Assembly: GCA_900547915.1 (NCBI GenBank)
Contig: URIN01000076.1
Coordinates: 1-6,915, forward strand
DNA from: an uncultured Clostridium sp.
Lineage (GTDB): Bacteria > Bacillota > Clostridia > Oscillospirales > Acutalibacteraceae
Length of the DNA stretch: 6,915 nucleotides
Reading direction: 5' to 3'
Both the position numbers and the translations under genes were made by a program. Below the pieces are notes generated by a model. The model did not search any database. It was not told the origin of the DNA and saw nothing but the letters and a program-made list of their open reading frames with translations. Position 1 is the first letter of the stretch. Each line of letters begins with the position of its first letter. Below, piece after piece: positions 1 to 5,843 of this stretch.

Positions 1-41
1 GGAGTCCGTCTCGTGGGCTCGGAGATGTGTATAAGAGACAG
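1..41. other. Synthetic Nextera i7 adapter (not genomic)
   Basis: Positions 8..41 match the 34-nt Nextera read-2 transposase adapter, ending in the 19-bp Tn5 mosaic end AGATGTGTATAAGAGACAG at 23..41. Positions 1..7 (GGAGTCC) match seven bases of the i7 index primer usually called N705. The same adapter occurs in the opposite orientation at the right end. This is library-preparation sequence left in the assembly, and natural DNA starts at about 42. Confidence 0.97.
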
Positions 42-583
42 ATATTACTCCGTTTATAAAAACAAGTGAAGATATTTCAGAGGAAGTATTCAGGCTTCAT
101 ATACTTGCTAATTCTGACAGCGCTGAAGATCAGCAACTAAAACTTAAGGTAAGAGACGAAATTCTAAAAAAAGGCGAGTCGGTTTTTGCTTCGTCAGAAT
201 CTCTTGAGGAAACAATCGAACTTTGCAAGGAAAATATAGGACTTTTTAAGGAGACTGCCGAAAGGTGTCTAAAAGAAAATGGAAGCAATTATGACGTCAA
301 AGTATATGTTGACAAAGAATATTTTAACACTCGAGAATATGACAAGATCACTTTGCCAAGTGGAATCTATAACGCTCTAAAAATTGAAATAGGGCAGGGG
401 AAAGGCCATAACTGGTGGTGCGTTATGTTTCCGGCTATATGTCTTTCCAGTGTAACTGATGACGAACTTAACAAATACCTAACTGAAGATGAACAGAAAC
501 TTGTAAATTCAGACAGCAAGTATGAAGTCAGATTTAAAATTGTAGAAATTTATGAAAAAGTAAAAAGCAAAGTTGTAAACTAA
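42..583 (+). CDS. spoIIR: Stage II sporulation protein R, 5'-truncated by contig edge
   Basis: SpoIIR is the forespore-made secreted signal that, in known spore formers, activates the SpoIIGA protease in the mother-cell membrane so that pro-sigma-E is cleaved. The frame is open from the first natural bases (first full codon at 44) to TAA at 581..583, leaving 179 residues. The family's N-terminal hallmark FRLHILANSDS lies at fragment residues 16-26, followed by a DQQLKLKVRD stretch. The hallmark GHNWWCVMFP lies at residues 121-130. Family members are usually a little over 200 residues, so roughly 30-50 N-terminal residues, including the expected signal peptide or membrane anchor, are missing beyond the edge. 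The TTG at 353 is an internal leucine of the conserved LPSGIY stretch and not a start. Promoter and start codon are outside the window. A terminator follows immediately. The gene indicates a sporulation-competent lineage. Confidence 0.95.
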
Positions 584-613
584 AAAAGCGCTGTTCTTAA
601 CAGCGCTTTTTTT
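584..613. terminator. Bidirectional intrinsic terminator between convergent genes
   Basis: A 9-bp perfect stem AGCGCTGTT (587..595) / AACAGCGCT (599..607) has a 3-nt loop. It is flanked by an A run on the left and a T run (607..613) on the right, so it works in both directions. It starts directly after the spoIIR stop, and its T run overlaps the stop codon of the opposing gene at 612..614. Confidence 0.92.
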
Positions 614-1046
614 AAAGAAACTCTCTCACATCTTCTGCAAGTCTTTTTTCGGAAGTTATGATACGATTAGCAATATCTTTTGAAGCTTTGTCTGCGTCAT
701 TATATTCATTAAGATATTTGCTTAATGCTTTTATTCCCATATTACAGCCATCAGTCATCAGATCTGCAATTACTGAATCTGATTCATTTACGCTAAGCAT
801 GACATTAGTTTTAAGCCAGCCCATACTCTTTGCTATCGGATTTGGATCCTTGCCATCATCAGAATGCTTTTTAAGCAGATTTTTCATTTCTTCGGCAAAT
901 TCTTCATGTTCAGCTTTACACTCGTTTATGCAGCCTTTCAGACGGTCTGAATGAACATAATCAATAACTTCATCAAAAGTTGAAAGACCCATTTTAACCC
1001 CGGCATCACACTCACGCAATAATTTTACTGTGTCTTGATCATTCAT
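612..1046 (-). CDS. Small helical-bundle protein, DUF2383/ferritin-like (function unknown)
   Basis: This is a 144-residue, strongly charged, soluble protein with no signal peptide or membrane segment. It reads as four amphipathic helices: about residues 3-31, 33-61, 70-98 and 100-143, with a turn rich in D, G and P (HSDDGKDPNP, 61-70) between helices 2 and 3. The order of helices and the GWLK.N..L...D..I.DLMTDGCNMGIKAL pattern resemble the DUF2383/PA2169-like four-helix bundles, which belong to the ferritin-like fold. That assignment is by eye and tentative. No clear paired ExxH di-iron motif is visible, so metal binding should not be assumed. The ATG at 1044..1046 is preceded by AAGGGTGAT, a reasonable ribosome binding site about 7 nt away. 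It is transcribed alone, ends in the terminator shared with spoIIR, and no convincing sigma-A promoter was found in the short gap behind it. Such proteins are often stress- or spore-associated in Firmicutes, but nothing here proves that. Confidence 0.8.
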   Translation of the reverse strand: MNDQDTVKLLRECDAGVKMGLSTFDEVIDYVHSDRLKGCINECKAEHEEFAEEMKNLLKKHSDDGKDPNPIAKSMGWLKTNVMLSVNESDSVIADLMTDGCNMGIKALSKYLNEYNDADKASKDIANRIITSEKRLAEDVREFL

Positions 1047-1090
1047 ATATTAATCACCCTTAATATTATTGGTGAAAATTTGATTAATAT
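1047..1090. promoter_or_regulatory. Inverted repeat upstream of the helical-bundle gene
   Basis: ATATTAATCA at 1047..1056 and TGATTAATAT at 1081..1090 are perfect reverse complements, 24 nt apart. Between them, CACC (1056..1059) and GGTG (1071..1074) form a second complementary pair. The repeat covers the leader and ribosome-binding region of the minus-strand gene, so it could be an operator or an mRNA hairpin occluding the start. The sequence is very AT-rich, so chance is a real alternative. Confidence 0.3.
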
Positions 1091-1116
1091 TAAAAAAGCT
1101 GCCTTTCGGCAGCTTT
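1091..1116 (-). terminator. Intrinsic terminator of putP
   Basis: Read on the minus strand, a 9-bp stem AAAGCTGCC/GGCAGCTTT closed by a GAAA tetraloop is followed by a T run (A residues at 1092..1097). It lies about 7 nt after the putP stop codon. It separates putP from the small gene downstream on the same strand. Confidence 0.92.
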
Positions 1117-1122
1117 AAAAAT

Positions 1123-2679
1123 TTAAATACCTTTTTTTACTTCTTCAAATTCATCCTGAATTTCTTTTGACGGTGCAGGAGTGAGAAGAGAAACAACTAC
1201 TATACAAATGCAGGAGAAAACAAATGCCGGCAGCAATTCATAAATATCCCAAACACCGCCGAGAGGTCTTATAACAAGATTCCAAACGAACACCATAACA
1301 CCGCCGCCGATCATACCTGCAATAGCACCCCAACGGTTAATACGTTTCCAGAAAAGGCTGAAAAGCATTAGCGGACCAAATGTTGCACCAAAACCTGCCC
1401 ATGCGAAACTTACAATTGTAAAGATAACGCTGTCTTCATCAAGTGCAATAACAATAGCAATTGCCGTAATTACAAGCAGTGTTATCCTTGAAATAATAAG
1501 TACTTGCTTATCTGTAGCTTTTTTGTGGATAAGTCCCTGGAAAATATTTTTTGAAAAAGCAGATGCCGCAATAAGCAGATAAGAATCTGATGAACTTATA
1601 GTAGCGGCAAGTATTCCTGCCATAACAAGACCGGCAAGAATAGGCGGTAAAAGGTTTGTTGCAAGTAAAATAAACACGTTTTCTGCTTCAGCTGATGTTG
1701 TAAGAGCAGTTGGATAAAGTGTTCTTCCGATTACACCGATAAATACTGCCACTATGAGAGAAATTACACACCATACAGTTGCTATACGTCTGCTGCTGTT
1801 AAGCTGCTTTTCAGAACGGATTGCCATAAATCTTAAAAGCACCTGAGGCATACCAAAATATCCGAGACCCCACGCAAGGCACGAAACAATGCTGAGAATA
1901 CCGTAAGTTCCAGCTTCACCAAATAAAGGCTGACCGTTTACAGATTGTTGAACACCATCTACAGTTACCGGATTGGCAATTCCGAAAAATTCAAAAAATC
2001 CCGGAATAGATTTTGCGTTATCTATAACAGCGTCAAATCCGCCTGCAGCAACTGTTCCGGCAATAACTATAACTGCAAGAGCAATTACCATTACAATAGA
2101 CTGCATAAAGTCAGAAGCACTTTCTGCAAGAAAACCGCCGATTATAGTATAAATAAGCACAAATACAGCACCAATAATCATCATAGGTACATAATCAAAT
2201 CCGAATAAAGTTGAAAAGAGTTTACCGCAAGTTACAAGGCAGCTAGCTGCATAAACAGTAAAGAAAATAAGTATGAACAGAGCTGCAACCGTCATGATTA
2301 CCTTATTCTTCTCGTGAAAACGGTTAGAAAAGAATTCAGGAAGAGTGATTGCGTCTGCTTTTTCGCTGTAGCGGCGAAGTCTTTTTGAAGTGACAAGCCA
2401 GTTTATGTAAGTTCCCACAGCAAGACCAATAGCAGTCCAAGCTGCATCAGAAATACCACACCAGTAAGCAACACCGGGCAGACCCATAAGAAGCCAGCCA
2501 CTCATATCTGACGCTTCAGCGCTCATAGCAGTAACCCATGGGCCAAGTGAACGTCCGCCTAGAAAATATGAATCCGTATTTTTGTTTGCTTTCTTAGCAA
2601 AAGCAATGCCGATAATGACTACTATTGCCATATACGCAATCATCGTTATCATTATCTGAACCTGAGATGAATTTTGCAT
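1123..2679 (-). CDS. putP: Sodium/proline symporter PutP
   Basis: A 518-residue integral membrane protein of the solute:sodium symporter family. It imports L-proline coupled to Na+ and its length is close to the roughly 500 residues of E. coli PutP. The match is extensive: GGRSLGPWVTAMSAEASDMS at residues 41-60, then GWLLMGLPG. This contains the counterpart of the Na+-site aspartate D55 of E. coli PutP, here D58. Further matches are INW (92-94), ITLPEFFSNRF (111-121), GGFLAESASDFMQ (181-193), WGLGYFGMPQVLLRFMA (270-286), the serine-rich AGILAATISSSDSYLL (354-369) that corresponds to the second Na+-binding region, and SFAWAGFGATFGP (424-436). The start is ATG at 2677..2679, because GGAGGAG sits 4 nt upstream of it; the frame runs on to 2796, but that extension crosses the promoter and lacks a binding site. 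Single-gene unit with its own promoter and terminator, divergent from the antiporter. Proline uptake serves nutrition (including amino-acid fermentation) and osmoprotection. Confidence 0.95.
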   Translation of the reverse strand: MQNSSQVQIMITMIAYMAIVVIIGIAFAKKANKNTDSYFLGGRSLGPWVTAMSAEASDMSGWLLMGLPGVAYWCGISDAAWTAIGLAVGTYINWLVTSKRLRRYSEKADAITLPEFFSNRFHEKNKVIMTVAALFILIFFTVYAASCLVTCGKLFSTLFGFDYVPMMIIGAVFVLIYTIIGGFLAESASDFMQSIVMVIALAVIVIAGTVAAGGFDAVIDNAKSIPGFFEFFGIANPVTVDGVQQSVNGQPLFGEAGTYGILSIVSCLAWGLGYFGMPQVLLRFMAIRSEKQLNSSRRIATVWCVISLIVAVFIGVIGRTLYPTALTTSAEAENVFILLATNLLPPILAGLVMAGILAATISSSDSYLLIAASAFSKNIFQGLIHKKATDKQVLIISRITLLVITAIAIVIALDEDSVIFTIVSFAWAGFGATFGPLMLFSLFWKRINRWGAIAGMIGGGVMVFVWNLVIRPLGGVWDIYELLPAFVFSCICIVVVSLLTPAPSKEIQDEFEEVKKGI

Positions 2680-2712
2680 ATAACTCCTCCAAAAATAGAA
2701 CAATATGCAGGT

Positions 2713-2741
2713 ATTATACATTATATTCCTGCTCAAATCAA
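2713..2741 (-). promoter_or_regulatory. Sigma-A promoter for putP
   Basis: On the minus strand, TTGATT (complement of 2736..2741) and TATAAT (complement of 2713..2718) are spaced by 17 nt. A second TATAAT lies 7 nt upstream (complement of 2720..2725) but has no good -35 element. The predicted transcript starts at about 2706, leaving a short leader before the ribosome binding site at 2684..2690. Confidence 0.72.
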
Positions 2742-2789
2742 GAAAAACAAGCCAAATAGGGGGTATTTGTAAAAAAAGAACGCAATGTA

Positions 2790-2818
2790 TTGACAAAATG
2801 GGAAAACAAATTTATAAT
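2790..2818 (+). promoter_or_regulatory. Consensus sigma-A promoter for the fluoride-switched antiporter
   Basis: TTGACA (2790..2795) and TATAAT (2813..2818) are separated by exactly 17 nt, a perfect housekeeping promoter. The expected start site is about 2825, just before the first strand of the riboswitch. A maximal-strength promoter fits a gene whose control is exerted after initiation, by the riboswitch and terminators. Confidence 0.92.
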
Positions 2819-2827
2819 TAACGTCAA

Positions 2828-2885
2828 GGGAATGAGGTTCTCCCGCGGCACAGCCGAAACCGCTTTTTAAGCTAATGACTTCTGC
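2828..2885 (+). promoter_or_regulatory. Fluoride riboswitch aptamer (crcB motif)
   Basis: P1 is GGGA (2828..2831) with TCCC (2841..2844). Its loop carries ATGAGGT, and GAGGT (2834..2838) forms a 5-bp pseudoknot with ACTTC (2878..2882), one pair being G-U. P2 is GCTT (2862..2865) with AAGC (2869..2872). Aligned by eye to the Thermotoga petrophila aptamer, the ion-coordinating A6, U7, G8, U41 and G42 correspond to A2832, U2833, G2834, U2876 and G2877. The linchpin pairs A6-U38 and A40-U48 correspond to A2832-U2873 and A2875-U2883. G39 is A here (2874). An additional small hairpin, CGGC/GCCG (2846..2849 / 2853..2856), sits between P1 and the AAACCGC strand. The family binds fluoride with Mg2+ and turns on fluoride-resistance genes. 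Here it controls the cation:proton antiporter downstream. Confidence 0.94.
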
Positions 2886-2911
2886 TATGTGGCAGGAGTC
2901 TTTATTTTTTT
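2877..2911 (+). terminator. Riboswitch expression-platform terminator 1
   Basis: Stem GACTTCTGC (2877..2885) / GCAGGAGTC (2892..2900), 9 bp with one G-U, loop TATGTG, followed by TTTATTTTTTT. Its 5' arm contains the ACTTC pseudoknot strand and the U48-equivalent linchpin base of the aptamer. Aptamer folding and this hairpin are therefore mutually exclusive, which gives fluoride-dependent antitermination. Confidence 0.92.
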
Positions 2912-2948
2912 GACAGCTTCTGCTAAAAATGCAAAGCTGTCTTTTTTT
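2912..2948 (+). terminator. Second tandem terminator in the antiporter leader
   Basis: GACAGCTT (2912..2919) pairs with AAGCTGTC (2934..2941). TGC (2921..2923) and GCA (2931..2933) extend it across one bulged C, and TTTTTTT follows at 2942..2948. It lies between terminator 1 and the ribosome binding site, so it must also be overcome for expression. Its 5' arm is complementary to the 3' arm of terminator 1 (see findings). Confidence 0.85.
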
Positions 2949-2969
2949 ATTTTAAACAGGAGGAAACTT

Positions 2970-4202
2970 ATGTTAACATCGCTTGCTTATATTTTTCTTG
3001 TGGGACTATCAATGGCAGCAATATGCCAAAAATTAAAACTGCCAAGAATTATCGGTATGCTTATAACTGGTATAGTTCTTGGCCCTTATGTGCTTGATCT
3101 TCTTGACCCGTCCATATTATCAATTTCCGCTGAACTTAGGCAAATGGCTTTAATAATAATATTGCTTAAAGCAGGTCTCTCACTGAATCTATCTGATCTA
3201 AAGAAAGTCGGAAGACCTGCAATAATGATGTCATTCGTTCCCGCTAGCTTTGAAATACTTGCATTTTTCATTTTCGCGCCGTATCTGCTTGGCGTAACAA
3301 GAATAGAAGCGGCCGTAATGGGAGCAGTTCTCGGGGCTGTATCACCCGCGGTAGTTGTGCCTAGAATGGTGCAGTTGATAGAATCAAAATACGGAACAGA
3401 AAAAAGCATTCCGCAAATGATTATGGCAGGAGCATCCTGTGATGATATTTATGTTATAGTGCTGTTTTCAACTTTTGTAAGTATGGCACAGGGCGGAAAA
3501 GCCCAAATTATGGACTTTATTAATATTCCGGTTTCTATAATTCTTGGTATTTTACTTGGCGCTATAGCAGGATTTTTGCTATCAAGCTTTTTTGAAACGG
3601 CATATGCACACAAACATTGCGTTAGAAACAGCGTTAAAATTATAATCATACTAGGTGTTTCATTTTTACTTATGGCTATCGAAACTTGGGCAGAAGGATA
3701 CGTTTCAATTTCCGGATTACTTGCAGTAATGAGCATGGCATGTGTTCTTAAGCTAAAAAGTGTTGCTTTTGTCTCAAAAAGACTTTCGGAAAAACTTGGC
3801 AAGCTTTGGATAGCCGCCGAAGTAATACTTTTTGTGCTTGTAGGAGCAGCTGTTGACATACGCTATACTATGAAAGCAGGACTTGCCGCAGTCGGAATGA
3901 TTTTTATAGCGCTTGCATTCAGAGCAATAGGCGTTTCAATTTGCCTTATAAAAACTAATCTCACAGCGAAAGAAAGACTGTTTTGTGTTATAGCTTATAT
4001 GCCTAAAGCTACGGTACAGGCAGCAATAGGTTCTGTACCTCTGGCAATGGGGTTGCCGTGCGGCCAGATAGTGCTTTCAGTAGCTGTTCTCGCCATAATC
4101 ATAACCGCACCTCTAGGAGCCATAGGAATTGATTATTCTTATAAAAAACTGCTTTCAAAGGAAGCGGCAATAAATATTAGTGAGTTAGATTCTAAAGATT
4201 AG
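2970..4202 (+). CDS. Cation:proton antiporter (CPA/NhaP-Kef type), fluoride-riboswitch controlled
   Basis: A 410-residue polytopic membrane protein of the monovalent cation:proton antiporter superfamily, made only of the membrane domain: there is no cytoplasmic TrkA-N/RCK domain as in Kef proteins. Visible family features are LPRIIGMLITGIVLGP near the N-terminus (residues 24-39), GAVSPAVVVPRM (122-133) for the unwound TM4-like segment, and the acidic pair in GASCDDIYVIVLF (D158, D159). Near the C-terminus is the MPKATVQAAIG segment with K346 (344-354). The adjacent aspartate pair is the pattern associated with electrogenic CPA2-type exchangers, but the transported ion cannot be read from sequence. 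The start is ATG at 2970, with AGGAGG at 2958..2963 and a 6-nt gap; the frame extends back to a GTG at 2889, but that lies inside terminator 1. The fluoride riboswitch in its leader implies induction by fluoride. crcB-motif RNAs are known upstream of Na+/H+-antiporter-like genes as well as crcB and CLC-F genes. The stop codon abuts that of the MATE gene. Confidence 0.92.
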   Translation: MLTSLAYIFLVGLSMAAICQKLKLPRIIGMLITGIVLGPYVLDLLDPSILSISAELRQMALIIILLKAGLSLNLSDLKKVGRPAIMMSFVPASFEILAFFIFAPYLLGVTRIEAAVMGAVLGAVSPAVVVPRMVQLIESKYGTEKSIPQMIMAGASCDDIYVIVLFSTFVSMAQGGKAQIMDFINIPVSIILGILLGAIAGFLLSSFFETAYAHKHCVRNSVKIIIILGVSFLLMAIETWAEGYVSISGLLAVMSMACVLKLKSVAFVSKRLSEKLGKLWIAAEVILFVLVGAAVDIRYTMKAGLAAVGMIFIALAFRAIGVSICLIKTNLTAKERLFCVIAYMPKATVQAAIGSVPLAMGLPCGQIVLSVAVLAIIITAPLGAIGIDYSYKKLLSKEAAINISELDSKD

Positions 4203-5558
4203 TTATTGTAACTCTTTCATTTTTTTGAATTCCTGTATTACTAAAACAGCAGATACTACAAAAGCAATAAAATCAGCAATCGGTCCTGCGTAAAGTACGC
4301 CTTTTATTCCAAACCAAATAGGAAGAATGAGTAAAAGGGGAATTAGAAAAATTACCTGACGTGTGAGTGAAAGTAATAATCCTTTCATTGCTTTTCCTAT
4401 TGCAGTGAAGAAGTTTGACGAAAGGAGCTGTACTCCGTTTACTATTACCATAAACAAAAATATCCTCATAAACATCACAGCAAATTCAAAATATAACTCA
4501 TCGCCGTTTCCGAATATTGATATTATCTGCTTCGGAAAGAATTGGAAAGCACAAAAACCTATAGCCGATACAAAAAAGTTCCATTCAATTGCCAAAACGA
4601 ATGCCTTTTTAACTCTTTCGTATTTTTCGGCGCCGTAATTATATCCTATTATTGGCTGAACGCCCTGTGATATTCCAACGATAATGGAAAGCAAAATTGC
4701 GTTTGTTTTCATTACTATGCCACAAGCGGCAAGAGGTATTTCCTGACCATATATTGATGAAGCGCCGTAATGCGTGAGTGAATTATTCATTACTATCTGA
4801 ACAATAGTGATAGCCACCTGATTTATACAGCTGCTTGTGCCCATATAAAATGTTTTTAAATTATCTTTAAACTTAAATATAAAGCTCTCTTTGTGAATTT
4901 TTACAGTTTTGAATCTGCGAATATAAACTATTGCCATAATAAACGATACAATTTGCCCAATAACAGTTGCTAGAGCAGCGCCAAAAACACCAAGATCTAA
5001 TACAAATATGAATATAGGATCAAGAATTGTATTGATTATTGCACCTGTAACCATGCAAGCCATAGAATACTTGGGACTGCCGTCTGCACGAATCAGATTG
5101 CTCATTCCATTTGTTATAATTAGGAAAGGCATACCAATCAATGTAATTCCGGCATATTGCTGCGCATAAGGCATTACATCAGCAGTGGCACCGAAAATTT
5201 TGAGAAACTCAGATAAGAATAACTCACAAACTAAAACAAAAATTAGACCTGATACAGTCATAAGTATTATGCCGTTACCAACAATTGAAGATGCTTTTTT
5301 ATATTCTTTCTTTCCAAGACAAAGAGAAAAACGAGAGGCACTGCCAATACCTATTAGCAGGGATATTGCAAGGCAGATAGTAGAGAAAGGATATGAAACA
5401 TTAGTTGCAGCATTTCCTAAATAGCCTACACCCTGACCGATGAAAACCTGGTCAACAATATTATATAGTGAACTTACAAGTGTAGCAGTAATGCTAGGCA
5501 ATGCAAAACTCATAAGAAGTTTTGAGATTTTTTCATATCCCAACGGATTTTCAGACAT
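4203..5558 (-). CDS. MATE family efflux transporter (MepA-like)
   Basis: A 451-residue multidrug and toxic compound extrusion pump, the normal length for the family's 12-helix architecture in two 6-helix halves. Such pumps export cationic drugs or metabolites in exchange for Na+ or H+. Recognisable segments are SLYNIVDQVFIGQGVG (30-45), LIRADGSPKYSM (155-166) followed by INTILDPIFIF (175-185), the second-half counterpart GISQGVQPIIGYNYGAEKYE (295-314), and SSNFFTAIGKA (380-390). The GISQGVQPIIGYNYGA signature is typical of MepA/clostridial MATE proteins. Substrate is unknown. The ATG at 5556..5558 has AGGAG (complement of 5567..5571) 8 nt upstream. It is a single-gene unit. No regulator gene (for example a MarR-type repressor) is adjacent, and no classical terminator separates it from the convergent antiporter. 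Confidence 0.93.
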   Translation of the reverse strand: MSENPLGYEKISKLLMSFALPSITATLVSSLYNIVDQVFIGQGVGYLGNAATNVSYPFSTICLAISLLIGIGSASRFSLCLGKKEYKKASSIVGNGIILMTVSGLIFVLVCELFLSEFLKIFGATADVMPYAQQYAGITLIGMPFLIITNGMSNLIRADGSPKYSMACMVTGAIINTILDPIFIFVLDLGVFGAALATVIGQIVSFIMAIVYIRRFKTVKIHKESFIFKFKDNLKTFYMGTSSCINQVAITIVQIVMNNSLTHYGASSIYGQEIPLAACGIVMKTNAILLSIIVGISQGVQPIIGYNYGAEKYERVKKAFVLAIEWNFFVSAIGFCAFQFFPKQIISIFGNGDELYFEFAVMFMRIFLFMVIVNGVQLLSSNFFTAIGKAMKGLLLSLTRQVIFLIPLLLILPIWFGIKGVLYAGPIADFIAFVVSAVLVIQEFKKMKELQ

Positions 5559-5586
5559 CCTATTTTCTCCTATCTACTAAAGAATA

Positions 5587-5592
5587 ATTATA
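5587..5592 (-). promoter_or_regulatory. Probable -10 element of the MATE gene
   Basis: TATAAT on the minus strand, about 30 nt upstream of the ATG. Expected -35 positions (complement of about 5610..5616) show only TTAGCG or similar, so the promoter is weak, activator-dependent or partly mis-assigned. It lies just after the tRNA-Leu(CAA) terminator, so read-through from the tRNA is the other possible source of transcripts. Confidence 0.45.
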
Positions 5593-5614
5593 CGTTAAAA
5601 TTAAAAATTGCGCT

Positions 5615-5642
5615 AAAAAAGAGCCTGAGTAAAATCAGGCTC
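5615..5642 (-). terminator. Intrinsic terminator after tRNA-Leu(CAA)
   Basis: Stem GAGCCTGA (5621..5628) / TCAGGCTC (5635..5642) with a 6-nt loop, extended by A/T pairs. On the minus strand it is followed by a run of T (A residues at 5615..5620). It begins within a few bases of the tRNA 3' CCA end. The T run on the other side would also allow function in the plus direction. Confidence 0.92.
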
Positions 5643-5646
5643 TTTT

Positions 5647-5733
5647 TGGTGCCGGCGGCGGGGGTCGAACCCGCACCCTGTCGCCAGGACCGGATTTTGA
5701 GTCCGGCACGTCTGCCAATTCCATCACGCCGGC
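5647..5733 (-). tRNA. tRNA-Leu(CAA)
   Basis: An 87-nt class II tRNA including encoded CCA (complement of 5647..5649). The acceptor stem is GCCGGCG/CGCCGGC with discriminator A. The anticodon loop CTCAAAA (complement of 5695..5701) gives anticodon CAA at 5697..5699, reading UUG. The long variable arm has a CCTG/CAGG stem with a GCGA loop, and the T arm is GCGGG-TTCGACC-CCCGC. The acceptor stem, discriminator A and long variable arm are all as expected for leucine. Confidence 0.97.
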
Positions 5734-5746
5734 ACGTTTCTAAAGT

Positions 5747-5775
5747 ATTATACAAAAATACGCAGACAAAGTCAA
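5747..5775 (-). promoter_or_regulatory. Promoter of tRNA-Leu(CAA)
   Basis: On the minus strand, TTGACT (complement of 5770..5775), a 17-nt spacer and TATAAT (complement of 5747..5752). The predicted start is a few bases before the mature tRNA 5' end at 5733. The tRNA therefore does not depend on the one upstream. Confidence 0.88.
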
Positions 5776-5808
5776 TATAACAATTGTGCTTAAAAACTAT
5801 TATTTTAT

Positions 5809-5837
5809 AAAAAAAGAAAGCCGCAAAAGCGACTTTC
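5809..5837 (-). terminator. Intrinsic terminator after tRNA-Leu(UAA)
   Basis: On the minus strand, GAAAGTCGC (complement of 5829..5837) pairs with GCGGCTTTC (complement of 5816..5824) around a TTTT loop, 9 bp with one G-U. Seven T residues follow (A run at 5809..5815). It separates the two leucine tRNAs. Confidence 0.9.
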
Positions 5838-5843
5838 CATTAA

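Noticed and set aside
353..583. A separate 76-residue protein starting at TTG 353
   Set aside because: The same frame is open back to the contig edge and encodes the conserved N-terminal SpoIIR sequence, so this is only the C-terminal part of spoIIR.
658..954. Plus-strand reading frame opposite the helical-bundle gene
   Set aside because: It is a shadow of the minus-strand gene, which has the better ribosome binding site, helix pattern and terminator. The same applies to 1945..2208, 3086..3409, 3449..3859, 4363..4638, 5185..5424, 6116..6523 and 6653..6847, opposite recognised genes.
2680..2796. A 39-residue N-terminal extension of PutP
   Set aside because: It covers the -10 and -35 promoter elements, matches nothing in the family, and GGAGGAG lies just before the ATG at 2679.
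2889..2969. A GTG-started N-terminal extension of the antiporter by 27 residues
   Set aside because: It begins in the loop of terminator 1, translates through both terminators and has no ribosome binding site. ATG at 2970 has AGGAGG 6 nt upstream and starts a normal membrane segment.
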